64,000 nt of DNA from Ceratodon purpureus (GCA_014871385.1 CM026423.1:16729690-16793689), one strand, 5' to 3'. Positions 33,401-47,534 are shown, counted from the stretch's first letter. The notes: generated by a model not told the origin, from the letters alone. Program-made: numbers and translations.

Positions 33401-36278
33401 GTTTCAGACATAGAGCGATATCGACTCAAGAAAAACGAATTGAGGTAAGGTTTTCTACCGTCGTGGCGCCAAGGCATTCCGGGCATTTGTCGGAGTACGT
33501 TTTCTGTACCGGTGATTATGCGCCACAAGGGGGACCAGTCCCATAGGACCTCTTCGTATAGCCTGCCATTGACCTCCCTAAACTTCATCGTAGCAGTAGC
33601 CTCTCTCCTCATTTCAGCGTCTCGCATTTCCACTCGATAGGTATTCAAGGCGGTCTCATACGATTTGAAGTCCAGACTCCACTGAACATACTTTCCGAGA
33701 GCTTGCAAGTCCTCGTACGGAACCCCTTCCTCGACGCTTTGGACTAGTGCGTCCAGAGCGAGTGTCACGGATTGGACAACCGTCTGATGCAATGGCGACT
33801 TCTTATCCCCCTAGTAAAGAATATAATAATTAGTTAGAAAACGGAGCAATACATACCGGCAAAGGAAGTCAGTCCTGCATAAGCCAGGTTTTTCTAACTT
33901 GAATTCCACAGCACTAACCTTCTTCCGACTCCACCAGTACGGTAAATGCATTAGCTTGTCCTTGAACTCGGGTCTTGCTACATCTTCGTTCCACCGACGG
34001 ACGAACTCGTCTCCAGTGACACTGTCCCACGTCCAAGGCAGTGTCACGTCTTGAGCAATCTCTCGCAAATAATACAATCCGGGCATGTCCGGTTTGTCGG
34101 GGCAGACTGGAGGCGGTGGTTGACGTAGAACGGAGTCGGCTTCTCTGCACTGCTTCGCCACGTGCTCTCTTTCGATGTCCAGTAGAAGATCCCTACGTGC
34201 AGTGAAGCCCTCCCTCGCTCCGGGTTGGAATGTGAATGGCCCGGGACACCCATTTCCGGCCGCCCAATAGTATAGAATCTCCGTGTTGGAGTCGAAATCA
34301 GTATCCCACACATGAATAGAATGAACTGACTCCTGAACTGAGTGTCTTGGACTACGTGGGTGCGGACGTGATGGACTTTCCATGATGGGGAGATCATCTA
34401 CTCCATCCATGTCACTGTGACACTGCAGACAATCACCTAGGACGTTACGAGACTTCTGCTTCATAATATCTATACCCTCAGTATCTACAGGGACAGAATC
34501 TGTAAAATCTATGTTAGCCTCAATACTTTCCTCACAGGAGTTCTTTTCAATGTTCGAAATCCCATAGGTTCTAAATAAATCTCCCGTCCCCTCAGCCCCA
34601 CTCCTAATTCGCACCCTAAACCTCTCTCGTAAGGTGGCAATGGCCTGTAGCCTCTCACTTACCTCTGCAGTCGGTGTAGGAACACCCTTCGGTTTCTTCA
34701 CAGCCTTTCCCTTCTTGCGGTTTGTTTTATCTCCCTTCCCTGCTTCTGCTTTCCGCTTCAGCGAGTCCCTGATACTGGGCCCCCTCAAGTGCAACTGTAA
34801 ATCGTCGTCTGGGGACATCTCCGCCTGGACGTTAGTGTCACAGGCGAATGTAACAGCTTTACTATGAACCACGCTCCGTGGCAACACCGCGAGATTATCC
34901 ATCACTGTCGACTCGGTCATGGTAGTGACATTTAGTTCCTCCTCTTTATCCGCAGCCTCGTCAACGTGTCCCGTGGCATTTTTCGCATTTCGAAATCCTA
35001 GCAAAACAGGATCGTCCTCCACTGTCTCACTGTCATGCCGTACCTCCGAATCCACGTCCCTTTCAGCGATGGCAGCACCCTCGTCTGCATCGAGCCGTTC
35101 TGGAGAATCTCGTGGTCCAGGTGTCGCTCGTTTTCGGGCTGCTTTGGTCGGGGATTTTCTGACAGTTTTCCCACCACGACCCCCCTTCTCCTCTCCCTTC
35201 GACGCCGGAGCCTTCCTGAAAAACAGATCCTGAGGTGGAGAAATCGTTCCGTCTGTATGGAGCTTATTCACCCGGTCCTGAGCACCTCCTGGATGAACAG
35301 TATCATCAGCGGCCACGATTCTCTGATTTCCACTCTCCCCTCCATCTTCGGCCCCAACTGGTTTCGTCTTCAATGCCTCCGTCTCCTTGCACATCACCTC
35401 CACGCGTTTACCCTCCCCACGCTTGAAGTCTGGATATGGAAGCAGTAATGCTATTGCACCATCCGGGTACCTCGCAGCAGCGCACCCCTCCACATATCGA
35501 TGCCGGTTAAGCATCATCTTGTTGGAGAAATCATCTCTTCCGCAATGTATACAGACGAAGAACTTCCTCGTCCCGCATGGTCGATACGATCCCTTGCACA
35601 TTGTCGCGTACTCCTTCTGCAATTCGTGAACCCTCCGAAGACTCGGGTACCGGACGTTGTAGCTATGGCCGTAGATAACCACCCTGAGTGTCACTGGCTC
35701 TTCTGCCATATCCTCCGCCTTATACACCCCTGTAGCTTCTCCGCACTTAGGACACCCAGCTGCAAAAAAACATATAAACCTAAATCTATTCACCACCCCT
35801 ATAGGAATCCCGCACCCGCTTCTGCAATGGACAAAGGAATAGAACCAATCCGCCTCAGAGCTTTCGTCGTGGTCCCTGCAAATGTTGAGGTTCACACGAA
35901 AGGAATTAAATTGAAATGCCCGTGACAGTACTCAGGCGCAGGCATAGTTTTTGCGGAAATAAATTAACAGGCAGTAGATGGTGACATACCTCTGGATGCA
36001 AACCCTAAATCGAGAAGGAACAGAATTTCAATCTCCGCCCTAAACCGAAATGCAGAGACAATGTGCAGGAAAAATCATTACAATTAACCTAATCAGCTTC
36101 CGCACCTTGGTATGCTCCAAAACGCGAAGTCCATGTCCGACGTCGTCTCCACGGAGCTCCTGGTCGTGACGCAGACATCAGTAAGATGGAAGGTGACGGA
36201 CTCCATTTCTATAATAGACGTTGCGATTCGCTGGAACAACAAAGACAAATTCGGGGAGGGTGTGAAACTTACCTCCAT
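30420..36278 (-). CDS. Zinc-ribbon/Ulp1-type cysteine protease fusion of the MULE
   Basis: Proposed six exons on the minus strand (36106-36278, 35990-36039, 33919-35930, 33459-33810, 30714-33313, 30420-30593) give about 1,786 residues in continuous phase. The last four exons are well supported. The two 5' introns are short (66 and 59 bp) and the second acceptor is weak, so the N-terminus is tentative. The N-terminal part has C-x3-C then C-x2-C (HCRSGC...GCPKCG) and a C2HC-like finger (VCIHCGRDDF..H..VEGC). A long, charged, low-complexity middle follows. The C-terminal domain carries the SUMO-protease (C48) residues H1650 (HDHWSLL), D1665 (VHLDSAD), Q1710 and C1716 (KQKGNYECGHH), all intact. 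In plants such domains occur in MULE-borne genes. The target is unknown. Confidence 0.85.
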
Positions 36279-36615
36279 CGTGACGGTAGGCGCAAAGAAG
36301 GTCGCGCTCCAGCTTGAAGGCGCTGCTGATCCGCTTCTCTGAAGATGTCATCTCCACAGCGTAGCACATAATGATCCCGGATTGATGAGGGGTTCCACCT
36401 GGAACTGAAGCGACTCGATAGAACACCAAAACGGCGAGAGTTAATTTCGACTAGACCCTACAACCTACGGAGATCAATGCTACAACCCCAGGACTTTCAA
36501 TGCAATTCAAACCCATCATCACGCACATATCCTTCACCAACAAAAACTCCACGAAACACTGGAAAACCCTAGTTCTCCAACCATGTACCGAGAGAGACGA
36601 TGACGTGGCATGACG

Positions 36616-36868
36616 ACAAATTTTTTCGGGCACGGTCAGTGTTGCGTCGGGCAATGTCACAAATGGTCAGTGTTTTGTGTCACGGATAGCGTCACGGGAA
36701 GAAGGCGATCGCGAGTAGTGTCACGCAGGTGATAAATTACGCGAGGCGATGTTACCGCGGGGGTCGCGATTGGGGTGAAACCGCGTGTCCGACGTGGCCA
36801 GCGACGGGGACCGCCGAGGCGCGGACCCACCAACCCTACCCTTTCCTACATGGGAAATAGCGTCCGCC
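36616..36868 (-). repeat. Right terminal inverted repeat (253 bp)
   Basis: Inverted copy of 22367-22619 with about four mismatches. It contains two GTGTCAC heptamers. The outer end on the minus strand reads GGCGGACGCTATTTCCC. Confidence 0.95.
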
Positions 36869-36877
36869 ATCAAAGGG
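36869..36877 (+). repeat. Target-site duplication, right copy
   Basis: ATCAAAGGG directly follows the right end of the element and is identical to 22358-22366. Confidence 0.93.
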
Positions 36878-37654
36878 AATATTACTCCCTTTGAGCGAGG
36901 AATCTGAGTGAGGGCGACAAGAAAAAACTGATGTGTAATATTCAAACGCTTCACACAAATGGTGCACCACAATTAACTTTTTGATGCAAAAATGAGAACA
37001 TTTGCACAACTACACATCGGACCACTCTAAATCAAAAAGGCTTTTCAGTGCACCTAACATCCCATAATCAATCCACACAGTCCCCATTGAAGGACTGCAT
37101 CTCCCAATTTTTGATCCACCGAGCAAACCGACTTTACATACAGCAACAAATCCCCTTCTCAGCAATCCATCAGCGAAATCTGAACGCTACAGGAACAACA
37201 AATACAGCCAAAACTCATGAAAATTCTGGACACATGGAGTGAAGAGTCTGGAGAGTGGTGTAATTCGCTTTCGAGATTTATTGCAACCTGGGCACCGAAG
37301 TAGCTATGCAAACAAACTTCCCAGGCTTGGCTTCATGTCGTCGTACTTACAAAGAAAGAATCATAGGCTCGAGAACTGATTGATAAATTACAGTAAGAGG
37401 GGCTCTTTGCCCGCACATGAATTTATGAACGTACCTACTCCTACCTAGCTCACATTAAAAAAAAGAATAATTGGTGCGCAAGAGACACACATCCGAACTC
37501 TCCGACTCTCTTGCGCTTGCGAGACCAACACCTCCATCTTCCCGAATACCAGCATCTCCCGCTTCCAAGTTGCGGGACTGGTATTTGCATCTTCCATGTT
37601 AAAAACATATGTATCATCCCCGTTACAGGACCAGCATTTCCATCTTCCTGGTTA
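36878..37654. other. Intergenic between MULE and O-fucosyltransferase-like gene
   Basis: No coding frame is supported. The right part is likely the 3' UTR of the minus-strand glycosyltransferase gene. Confidence 0.5.
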
Positions 37655-40600
37655 CTAGGCCAGCATCTCTGTCTTCCCGGTGTTGCCAGGCTCCGCACAC
37701 ATGCATTCAGGAGCAGGAAATGTGTAGAGCGAAGCTTTGGGAGGCACCGTGTAGAAGGCAGATTTTTTCACAGGAAGTGCCTTCCGCGGCTGCAAGCCCT
37801 TGAAGTCGCTGTGCCTTCGCATGTCTTCCAGGCTTTTCCGGAAGACATCCCACCTGCAGTCAGTCATGTCACAAGGTTAGTTACTCCTGAACTCTAACCA
37901 TATATTAAGGTAGAGAAATTTAGGTGTGCTTGGAGAGATGACTTACTCGATGTTGGGATTGTCTAGGAGCAAGACGAGACGTCGCTTGTCAGGGTTGATG
38001 GTCTTGGAGTGGCCCTTGTTGAGGAACCGGCGATGTCCCATCAGTATTTGTGGAAAATTACCACCCTGAGTGGTCACAAAAACTTCGCTGTGCAGGCAGA
38101 CGGAGTAGTCCATCGCTGCTAACCGCGATGAGAAGCCCTGCGCAGACGAGAGGAGGCCAATCTCAGTCAGTCACTTTGCTCTCCAGATGTTTGAAATGGG
38201 GCTAACTGTGAGGTTGAGGGTTAAGTTCACCTTGAATTGCTTGAGCTCCTCGGATGATAGAAGAGTTTCTTTCGTTTGGAGGTAAGGAAACATTCTCCGG
38301 AGCGGCTCCATACTCTCCTCTCCTTTGTAGATCTTCCCGGCTGCGAGGAAGATGGGAGTAGTGTTTCGGAACCCCATTCCCCGGAGCATCATCCCCACCT
38401 CCACGGGCGTCAGGGGACACTTGCCATCTCTTCGAATGTCCTCCGGTGATAAGTTGACGCGGCCTGTTCTGTTGAATTTCCCACGCCAGGATTTCTCACG
38501 AGCGTTGTCAAGCCGAGTTTTCTCTTCTTCATCACCTTCATAGACGCATTGAGAGAAAGCCACCATGTCCTGATGCGCACATAAGATCCATGCAAAACTC
38601 CATCAACATCAAAAACACATGACCCTGGGAAAACAACGAGACTAGTTTCCAAAACACAGAAAAATTTTCAGAAAGATTTACATGACAACATACCTCTTCA
38701 AACCGCAAATGGATAGAGACATAATTCCCATTTGTAACAGCGCTCTTGGCTTTCATTCGACTAACTAAAGTGTTGGCCATGTCAGCAATTGGCTGGGCAA
38801 AACGCAGGGCCTCAAAATTGGTGAAGCACCTCAACTTCTGAATTTTTTTCGGAATGCCATCATACGCCAAGCGGTTGGCAAAGGGAGAAAACCTAATAAC
38901 CCTGCAACAAAAACAGTTCCAAAACACAAAGTTATATGCCAGGAGAGGAAAACAACTTCAAGCTGAATAGCTAAATAACCCATGAATGCTGTTGACGATA
39001 ATACTGAGTAGGTTGATATACACTCACCCCCTTTTCTTGAGCTCAGGTAAAGCATTTTCCAGATAAAAGCGAGGGAGTGACCACGCTTTCACCTTCGGAA
39101 CCTTATATATCATACTGGCATTCTCATATCGGTCCATCACTTCTTTCGGCAATTCCCGCAGTATTCTTACTTGCTTAGACAGAGATTCGATGAAGTAATC
39201 CTCATCAAAGATATCCCGGAAACGGCTGAAAACAGCAGGGAAAATAAACGTAAGCGTTGACGGCAAGGGACATCAAATACGGCAACAAACATTACAGCAC
39301 TTTAAAACAAAAACAGCTAAAAAGCAGGTCTGTTCTACAATAGACTATCTCTAATAGCTCACAGACTTTAACTTCAAAAATTCATACCTGGGATCTTTCC
39401 ACACGCTATTGAGATGGAAGTGAGGTATAATAAGAGTAGCATTGAGCAGCTTCGCAACTGCAACAGCATTACAAATCTGCACTCCCAGAATTGTAGGAAT
39501 AGCATTAGTATCTCGCATTCACAATCAGTATTTCTTACGCCGATTCAACCAACTAGGTAATCTAGTTTAAAATTCAGCAGATGATAGAGTTTCACTTACT
39601 GTAGAGCGCTGTTGATTCAATCCACCATTAGCTTCCACCATAATGTATCCATTCGACTCTGGCGGACCCAATTCATGTTGGATGGAACTCAAACATGGTG
39701 TGAAGCCACCACCCTCTTTGGGATACTCCCAAACAGACAACACTTGGCGTCCATGACTTCCTCCTCCGGCCTCATTCAACCCCCCAAACTCCAACTGCAC
39801 AACAAACCCTCCCATAGTGAGCTTGGAACCTCCCAAAAACAAACCAATAACTCCAAATCTTAATCCTAAAATCATTTCTAAAATCTCTAGAACTAACTCA
39901 TAAGTAGCCACTTGCTGTCAACAAAGGCTATGACTGGCTGTCAAGTACACAAGAAATCCTCTCAAACTAAGCTTCATTACCTCCCCAAAAACAGATAAAA
40001 AATAGATCAAAAACAGAGCGAAAACCTTAAACATGAACTATACAGAAACTAATACTCTCTAAAATCTTGCTCACAAGTAATTACTTGCTGTCAACCAACA
40101 GGTTTGGGAACCACATTGGGAAATGAAAATCAGAAAGTGCAGGTTCCCCATGAACTAATCTCCCATGAATCCTACGAAACGTAACTGTCAGCGACAATGC
40201 CGAGGGGAAAAATTCACATGATTATGATTGGGAATGGAAGGAATTGCTCACCCCGTAGGCGGAGGCTTCGGCACTCTCCATCTCCGGCCACAGTTTCTCG
40301 AAGACCTGGTCACTGCGATAGATGGATCCCGGTCGATAGCGACCAGGGAAAGGGGGAAAATCAGGCATGGAGATCTCGCCCCCCATGTAGACCATCATGC
40401 CGGAGACATAGATGAAGGGAATGAGGAGCAGCGCACGATGGCGGCGGAGGAAGAAGGAAAGGAGGAAGAGCGTGAGCTTCTGCAAAAATGTGGATGGGTA
40501 GCGACCCCCCTTGACGCCCGGGGAGCCGAATTTAACCTTGGTGTCGCGCACGCCGCGCCCCAGGGATCGTCCGCTGCGGAGGCGCGGCGAGCTTGCGGGC

Positions 40601-40704
40601 GACAGCGGGGGCGACGAGGAGTTGACGACGACATGGCTGTGCCCGTTCTGAACCAGACCTGGCGGGCGGCCGAAAACATGCATGTGGTCCTTGCCGTTCT
40701 GCAT
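37655..40704 (-). CDS. O-fucosyltransferase family (PF10250-type) protein
   Basis: Eight exons on the minus strand (40252-40704, 39600-39794, 39388-39476, 39028-39225, 38694-38901, 38231-38569, 37947-38137, 37655-37853) give 623 residues with matching phases throughout. It has the type II layout of Golgi glycosyltransferases: a cytoplasmic N-terminus, one membrane anchor near residues 65-100 ([16 protein letters not shown]) and a lumenal domain. Family blocks are clear: [79 protein letters not shown] and the C-terminal [21 protein letters not shown] block. Such plant proteins are thought to transfer fucose or act in cell-wall polysaccharide synthesis and adhesion; the acceptor is unknown. Start at 40704 is the first ATG after an in-frame stop. 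Confidence 0.93.
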
Positions 40705-43700
40705 CAGCGGATGCGAGGAGCCCACCCGCCGTCGTCCATCTGTCGACCACAATCCTCTACTTCACTCTCCCGCCCCCAAAACCCACGCACCACCAAATTC
40801 CTCCTCCAAAACACCCCCCCAAACTCCAAATTCCGAAACGGATCCCTCAACCTCTCAATCCAAAACCAACTCTCCACTTCAAAATCCTCCCAATTCTCCA
40901 CCCAACCTAATCACCCAAGGATCTACCCAACGAGCCCTAATGACTCTCCAACGCTGTTGCATTCACGCTCAACCTCGAACAGGCCTCAACTCCCAACTAA
41001 TACACATCAACTACCCTAGAACCCGAAGATCCAAAACCATAGGATATCCGAAAATAAGACCACTTCCAAGGGCCTTCGTGATTTGGGTCACAATGAGATG
41101 AGCTCCTCTGCCTCTCAACACATGCTTTAAGATGGAGATGGTTGCGTAACACTACCCTCCACTGCCCAAGCGCAATCCTTGCCTAATCCAGAGGAACTGG
41201 TACATACAAGTAGTAGGTTGTGTAAGATCCACTACCGACGCCGTCCACCTAATGTGACGCACAATCGCTAAAGTGAGAGCTAATCCAGCGATCGTTCGAC
41301 GCCCCCTGCACCTCGCACCACCATCCACGCAGGCGTACCCAGACACAACCCCCACCAACCGCGACAGCCCGGAAACGCCCCCACGGCCCAAAAACCAACC
41401 CCAAACCGACCACCAAAGTACGAATTCCAAACCCAAATCGTCGCCAACACTCTCCCAACTCTCCTCTCTCCCAAACCTACAAAAACACAAAAACCAAAAC
41501 CGAAAAACCAAATCAAAAAAATCTAATAAAATAACCAATCTCGCCACACCTCGGAAAGGACGCTCCTCACGAAATCATCGCCCTCCCACACCATATCCCA
41601 AAACTACAGCTTTTCTCTCAAAAATCCCACCCGATCAAACTCTCTCGCTCTCTCTCTCTCAGCCTCCCTTCAGACGATGAATCTCCTCCTCCTCGTCGTC
41701 GTCCTCGTGGCCACAACCGTGATCATCATCGTCATGGTCATCATTATCATCGTCAACACAGCAGCAGCACCCACTGGCTTTAAGTTCAATGAGTCAGTGC
41801 GGTGCGCTTATTCGGCTCTCGACGTCCACCTCATTCACAGCGGCATTGGCCAGCAACTGGCGCCAGCTGAGCGGGTCCGAGCAGCGAGCGAGGATCGTGA
41901 GATGGCAGCGTGCGTTCCAGGGATGATGCCCGTGGCGATGGCGCGCCGATGATGCTCTCTCCGACGCAAACACACTCCCTCTCTCTCTCTCTCTCAACTC
42001 CCACTTCCACCACGCCCCTCGCCCCCGCTTCATCTACCCATTCCCTAGATGTGACGCATCACAATGTTCTCCCTAAGTACATGGAGAGGCAGTTTTGGAA
42101 CTTAGGCAGGTGAAGGGCATTTCAGTGGCTGTTACGTAGATATCAATCTTTGAGGTGTAAGTCCTGAGTAGATGGAGGTGGTTTTGGGTGCAGTAGTGGA
42201 GCAGGGAGTCGAACTTGGGCGTTACCGTTCCTCCGACGTAGATGTGGGTTGTTAAGATGTACTAACTGGGTACATGGAACTAGTTAAAGGTAAAGGCGTT
42301 TCCATTTCTAGTACGTAGACTTTGGGAGTATAGATGTAAGCGATGGGTAGATGGAGGGTCGAGACGAGGTGACAGTTGCTGTGTCATAGATTCTGGTGAA
42401 AGGAGATCTATGTTTTGAGTAGATGGTGGTGGTTTTGGGGTATATGGGGGGAGGGGGTGGGACTCTCCGAGGTGGGGCTCCTCTTCGGGGGGTTGCCAAT
42501 GATGAGGAGGGGGGGGTGCCAGGTGGGGGGCGGGGGTTGGTCGGGAGGGGAGTTGCTGACGTTATGGTGGGGCCCCGGGGGAGGGAATTGCTTTTGGTTT
42601 GGGGCTCTTTTAAAACGAGTGTTGTGTTGTGTTTTTTGGGTTTAATTTGGGGATTGTTAATTTAGTACTCGTGGTGGGCGAGGGAGGGGGGGACATGATT
42701 CATGATTCTGCTCCCACTTTTCTTGAGTTTCTATGCTGGCACTGTAACTTCTAAAGTTACTTGGACTCTACTTCGGGTGGGTTTTGGATTGGGGGTTTAC
42801 TGGAGTGATTCTTATTCTGGAAAAAGTATTTTGGGGAAATTATTGGGGGAATCGCCCTTGGGGTCAACGTGAATTTTTTATTTTACTGTAGGTGGGTACG
42901 GTAGCTCTCTAGCAGCTTGGCATAACTTTTTGCGTGATGATTGATTAATTTGCAAATTTTATATAGGTAGCCCAAAAAAAGAAAAAGAAAAATTAGTATT
43001 TAGGATATGTCCTCCGAACACACCTATAAAAATAATGTTTATCTCTAGTCTATTTGTTTGCAATTCCAAACGTAGATCTAATTCACAAATTATTTTATCC
43101 GTTAATCCTAAATCTGGCTAAATCTTATCTTTTTACCATCTAAATACAATATGTAAAAATCTTTTTAAATGGTAGAGAGACAAGTATCTTTTTATCTACA
43201 GAAACTTATATTTCATGGATGGTTTTTCTAATTTCATCTATGATGGTTGGATTTAATTCAAACAATTTCCTTAAGTGTGACTTCCTTAATTAGCAAAATA
43301 AATACCTTCATTTATTTAGTCAATGACAATTATTAATGTTGTATTTTCTTTAAATCGCATGTATAACTTCATAATGGGGAAATATATATATTTTAATTTG
43401 AAATCAATATTTAAGGATCTTTTTTCCTTCAATGCTCTCCCTTTGCTTCTTTTTCCTATTTGATGCAAATCAAACTACTCGAACCTACGTTATACACTTT
43501 ATCATTAATATCATTTGCTATAATAAAAGTTAATAAACTTGTTTGTAAAAATATCTAGTACTTGACTTAGATGCAACAAGTTTTTATTAAACACAATCTT
43601 ATATGATCACTTAAATATTTGAAAGGTGTAGCAAAGCTTGGTGGTTTGCAAACTCTAAGAGAAGTGGTATTGCCTTCATTTTTCATTTGCTCCGTATGTT

Positions 43701-43800
43701 ATTAAGATTGTTTTCTACAATATCTAAAGTTTAAAAGTTTGAAGGATTCCAAAAGATGTTCACCACTTGCCATGCAGAATAACAGTTCTCACCTCACTTC
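40705..43800. other. Promoter side of the glycosyltransferase and intergenic DNA
   Basis: Positions 40705-42060 are C-rich with CT microsatellites (41640-41662, 41979-41997), typical of a plant 5' UTR/promoter for the minus-strand gene. Positions 42120-42430 have loosely repeated GTAGATGGAGG-type words, 42440-42560 is extremely G-rich, and after 42950 the DNA is AT-rich and featureless. Confidence 0.45.
42444..42566 (+). other. G-run cluster, potential G-quadruplex
   Basis: At least ten runs of three to eight G lie within about 120 bases (for example GGGGGGAGGGGGTGGG and GGTGGGGGGCGGGGG), enough for several alternative four-tract folds on the plus strand. It lies about 1.8 kb upstream of the glycosyltransferase start. 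Confidence 0.6.
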
Positions 43801-45643
<1,843 letters not shown>

Positions 45644-45675
45644 AGTATGTGATACTAATTTTTATAAGTGACAAT

Positions 45676-46569
45676 ATTCTAAACTATCAATTTAACCCCT
45701 AAAGGACAATCATCCACATTTGGGCTTTTTTGGAATTTGGGCATGTACCTATGAATGCAATTTACATCCGGATTTTCTGAAATTTTTATAGAAGGTGGGC
45801 CATTCGAAGATCTTCGTGTGGGTATTTTAATTTTTCAATTCCGACATCGGGATCAAAAGTTATGGAGGTTTAAGTGTCAAACGCTACTCGTTGGGCAGCT
45901 GCTGAAATTTTCTAAGCCACTGTGAATGCAGCAAATTCTGCCCAAAACTGCCCAAAACTGCCCAAATCTGCCAAAATCTGCCCAGAGCCGAAACTTTGAA
46001 ATTCCACCAAAAATTGAGATTTTGATTTTTTCAAAAATAAAAATTTCTATGTATAGAGAAAGCAGCAGAGCATGTTCCTATCGTTCGGATTTTCAATCCA
46101 AATTTTTTTCATATGCTATTTTTATTGTCAAAAAACGGCCTTTGTTTGTGAATTTCAGTATACCCCCTAGCGGAAAATGATTTTTTGGCAACCTTCCACA
46201 GCTTTTTTGAATAAAATTTTCTTTGAACAATTAGCTAACTCAGTCTTCTTTGACGTGCATCAAAACTCCCAAAATCCATAATGCAAAAAAATGGTTTTTT
46301 GGGCCTTCAAAACTCTGCTGATCCCTTTTTGCGCAGGGGAAAAAAACTTGTTTTTCAACTTTGAACATTATGATCTTGCAATTGGTGATGAATGAGTGTG
46401 TAAGATTTGGTAGACATGTACACATAGAAGTTAGCTACAAGATCTTACGGTTAGATGTACTAATTAAAATCCCAACTTTGCAAAGTCCACCTTGCTTTGA
46501 AGAGGGGCTATTTTTAGGCAGCTTTGATGAAAAATACCATCAGAATTTTAGGGGTTAATTCTAAACTAT
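45676..46569. mobile_element. TTAACCCC-ended element with flanking 12-bp repeats
   Basis: An 870-bp unit (45688-46557) has TTTAACCCCTAAAGG near the left end and TTTTAGGGGTTA at the right end, and is bracketed by exact copies of ATTCTAAACTAT (45676-45687 and 46558-46569). Part of its interior (around 46390-46470) matches, in inverted orientation, the interior of the larger element at 58217. It also holds a CTGCCCAAAA tandem run at about 45935-45990. It has no coding capacity, so it would be non-autonomous. Confidence 0.6.
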
Positions 46570-47291
46570 AGATTCTTCTTCAAATGCTTGATATCCCATT
46601 GGGCTACTTTTGTTTAATTTTTGTTTATAGCAGTTGATGAATTGTTGTGGTTTTGTTTTCAACAAATAGGTTTTCTTAAAGAAGTAGATAATGCCATTCC
46701 AAGGTGATGTTTGTGTCTAACGTAATTCCAAGAGACACTCTCCCTTGGACCACCTAAGGGGGTCTCAAACATATTGGAGCAATTAAGTTACTGCAAGGAG
46801 CTGTCTACAGCAACAGCCCGCACAAACACTAAAATTTCCAAACACTTTGGAATTTGATCACCTTGCCACGGGCCACTTTTGATGTCTCTTGCCTCTTCAT
46901 CATTGGTTGTCATTGAAGGTTATACTCGAAGGATTCCAGTAAGGGAGTGTTGTACACATTATTTTTTTTCCTGATTATTGATTTACAAGTTCACCCAATT
47001 TGTGGTCAAAAAGCAAGTTTTCGGTGAACTGTATTCTAAGGTACCAGTGTTTGAGAACACTTTCAATAGTGCAAATAAAATGGTATGATTTGAGGCCGAA
47101 TGAAACCTCCACACTCCAGAGCCATGCAGTACTATGTAACAAAATCCGAATAATGATGCCTTTTGTGTGAGTGGCAACCTCAGTTTTGTCTTGTTTCGAT
47201 AACCGACGAAAGACTAGAATGGTATTGAGGTAGGACCTTCAATACCCTCCATATTCTAGGAAACAATGAGAGGAAGAAGAAGAATACCAGT

Positions 47292-47534
47292 TTAACCTCT
47301 AAAATTCCAGGTCCATTTTTGCCAATGTTCACTTGTAAAATGTTGAAAATTTCAAAAAAAATCCTTTTTTTTTTCTTTTTTTATTTATAAATGTTGAAAT
47401 TTCAACCCCATAAAGATTATGATTTATCATGTTCACTAAAAAAATCTTGTCCAAAAATATTAAAAATCCCAATTGTTGTAGCTTGCCGAAGTTCTTGCAA
47501 CCCACTTTGGGTTTTGTGGTATTTTAGGGATTAA
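47292..47534. mobile_element. 243-bp MITE-like copy (older)
   Basis: Starts TTAACCTCTAAAA and ends TTTTAGGGATTAA, both slightly diverged from the 13-bp ends of the copy at 63576. The interior matches that copy along its length, for example ATGATTTATCATGTTCACTA and CAACCCACTTTGGGTTTTGT. No coding capacity. Confidence 0.8.

Larger units (their letters stand above)
22367..36868. mobile_element. Complete 14.5-kb Mutator-like element with Ulp1 gene
   Basis: The element is 14,502 bp, bounded by 253-bp terminal inverted repeats that differ at about four positions and by a perfect 9-bp target duplication. It carries a MULE transposase (22822-26688, +), two small ORFs (26875-27300 and 27830-28219, +) and a convergent Ulp1-protease gene (30420-36278, -). 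The ATGs of the two large genes lie about 455 and 590 bp inside the respective ends, so the terminal repeats probably hold both promoters. Plant MULEs carrying Ulp1-type proteases are known (the KI-MULE/Kaonashi type and VANDAL-related elements). GTGACAC heptamers are spread over the whole element. High terminal identity implies recent insertion. Confidence 0.95.

Noticed and set aside
34919..35448. Ser-rich plus-strand frames over the Ulp1 gene
   Set aside because: Complement of Glu/Asp/Arg-rich coding sequence of the real minus-strand gene.
35763..35819. 57-bp possible intron at the start of the Ulp1-fusion gene
   Set aside because: GT and AG borders exist, but it is shorter than usual plant introns and reads through in frame, supplying the C-x3-C half of a zinc ribbon; I therefore kept it as coding.
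40228..41019. 263-codon plus-strand frame
   Set aside because: Overlaps the first exon of the minus-strand O-fucosyltransferase-like gene and its leader; no family features.
41677..41952. 91-codon frame with a hydrophobic start
   Set aside because: The Val/Ile-rich start is made by a GTC/ATC trinucleotide run in a CT-rich promoter region.
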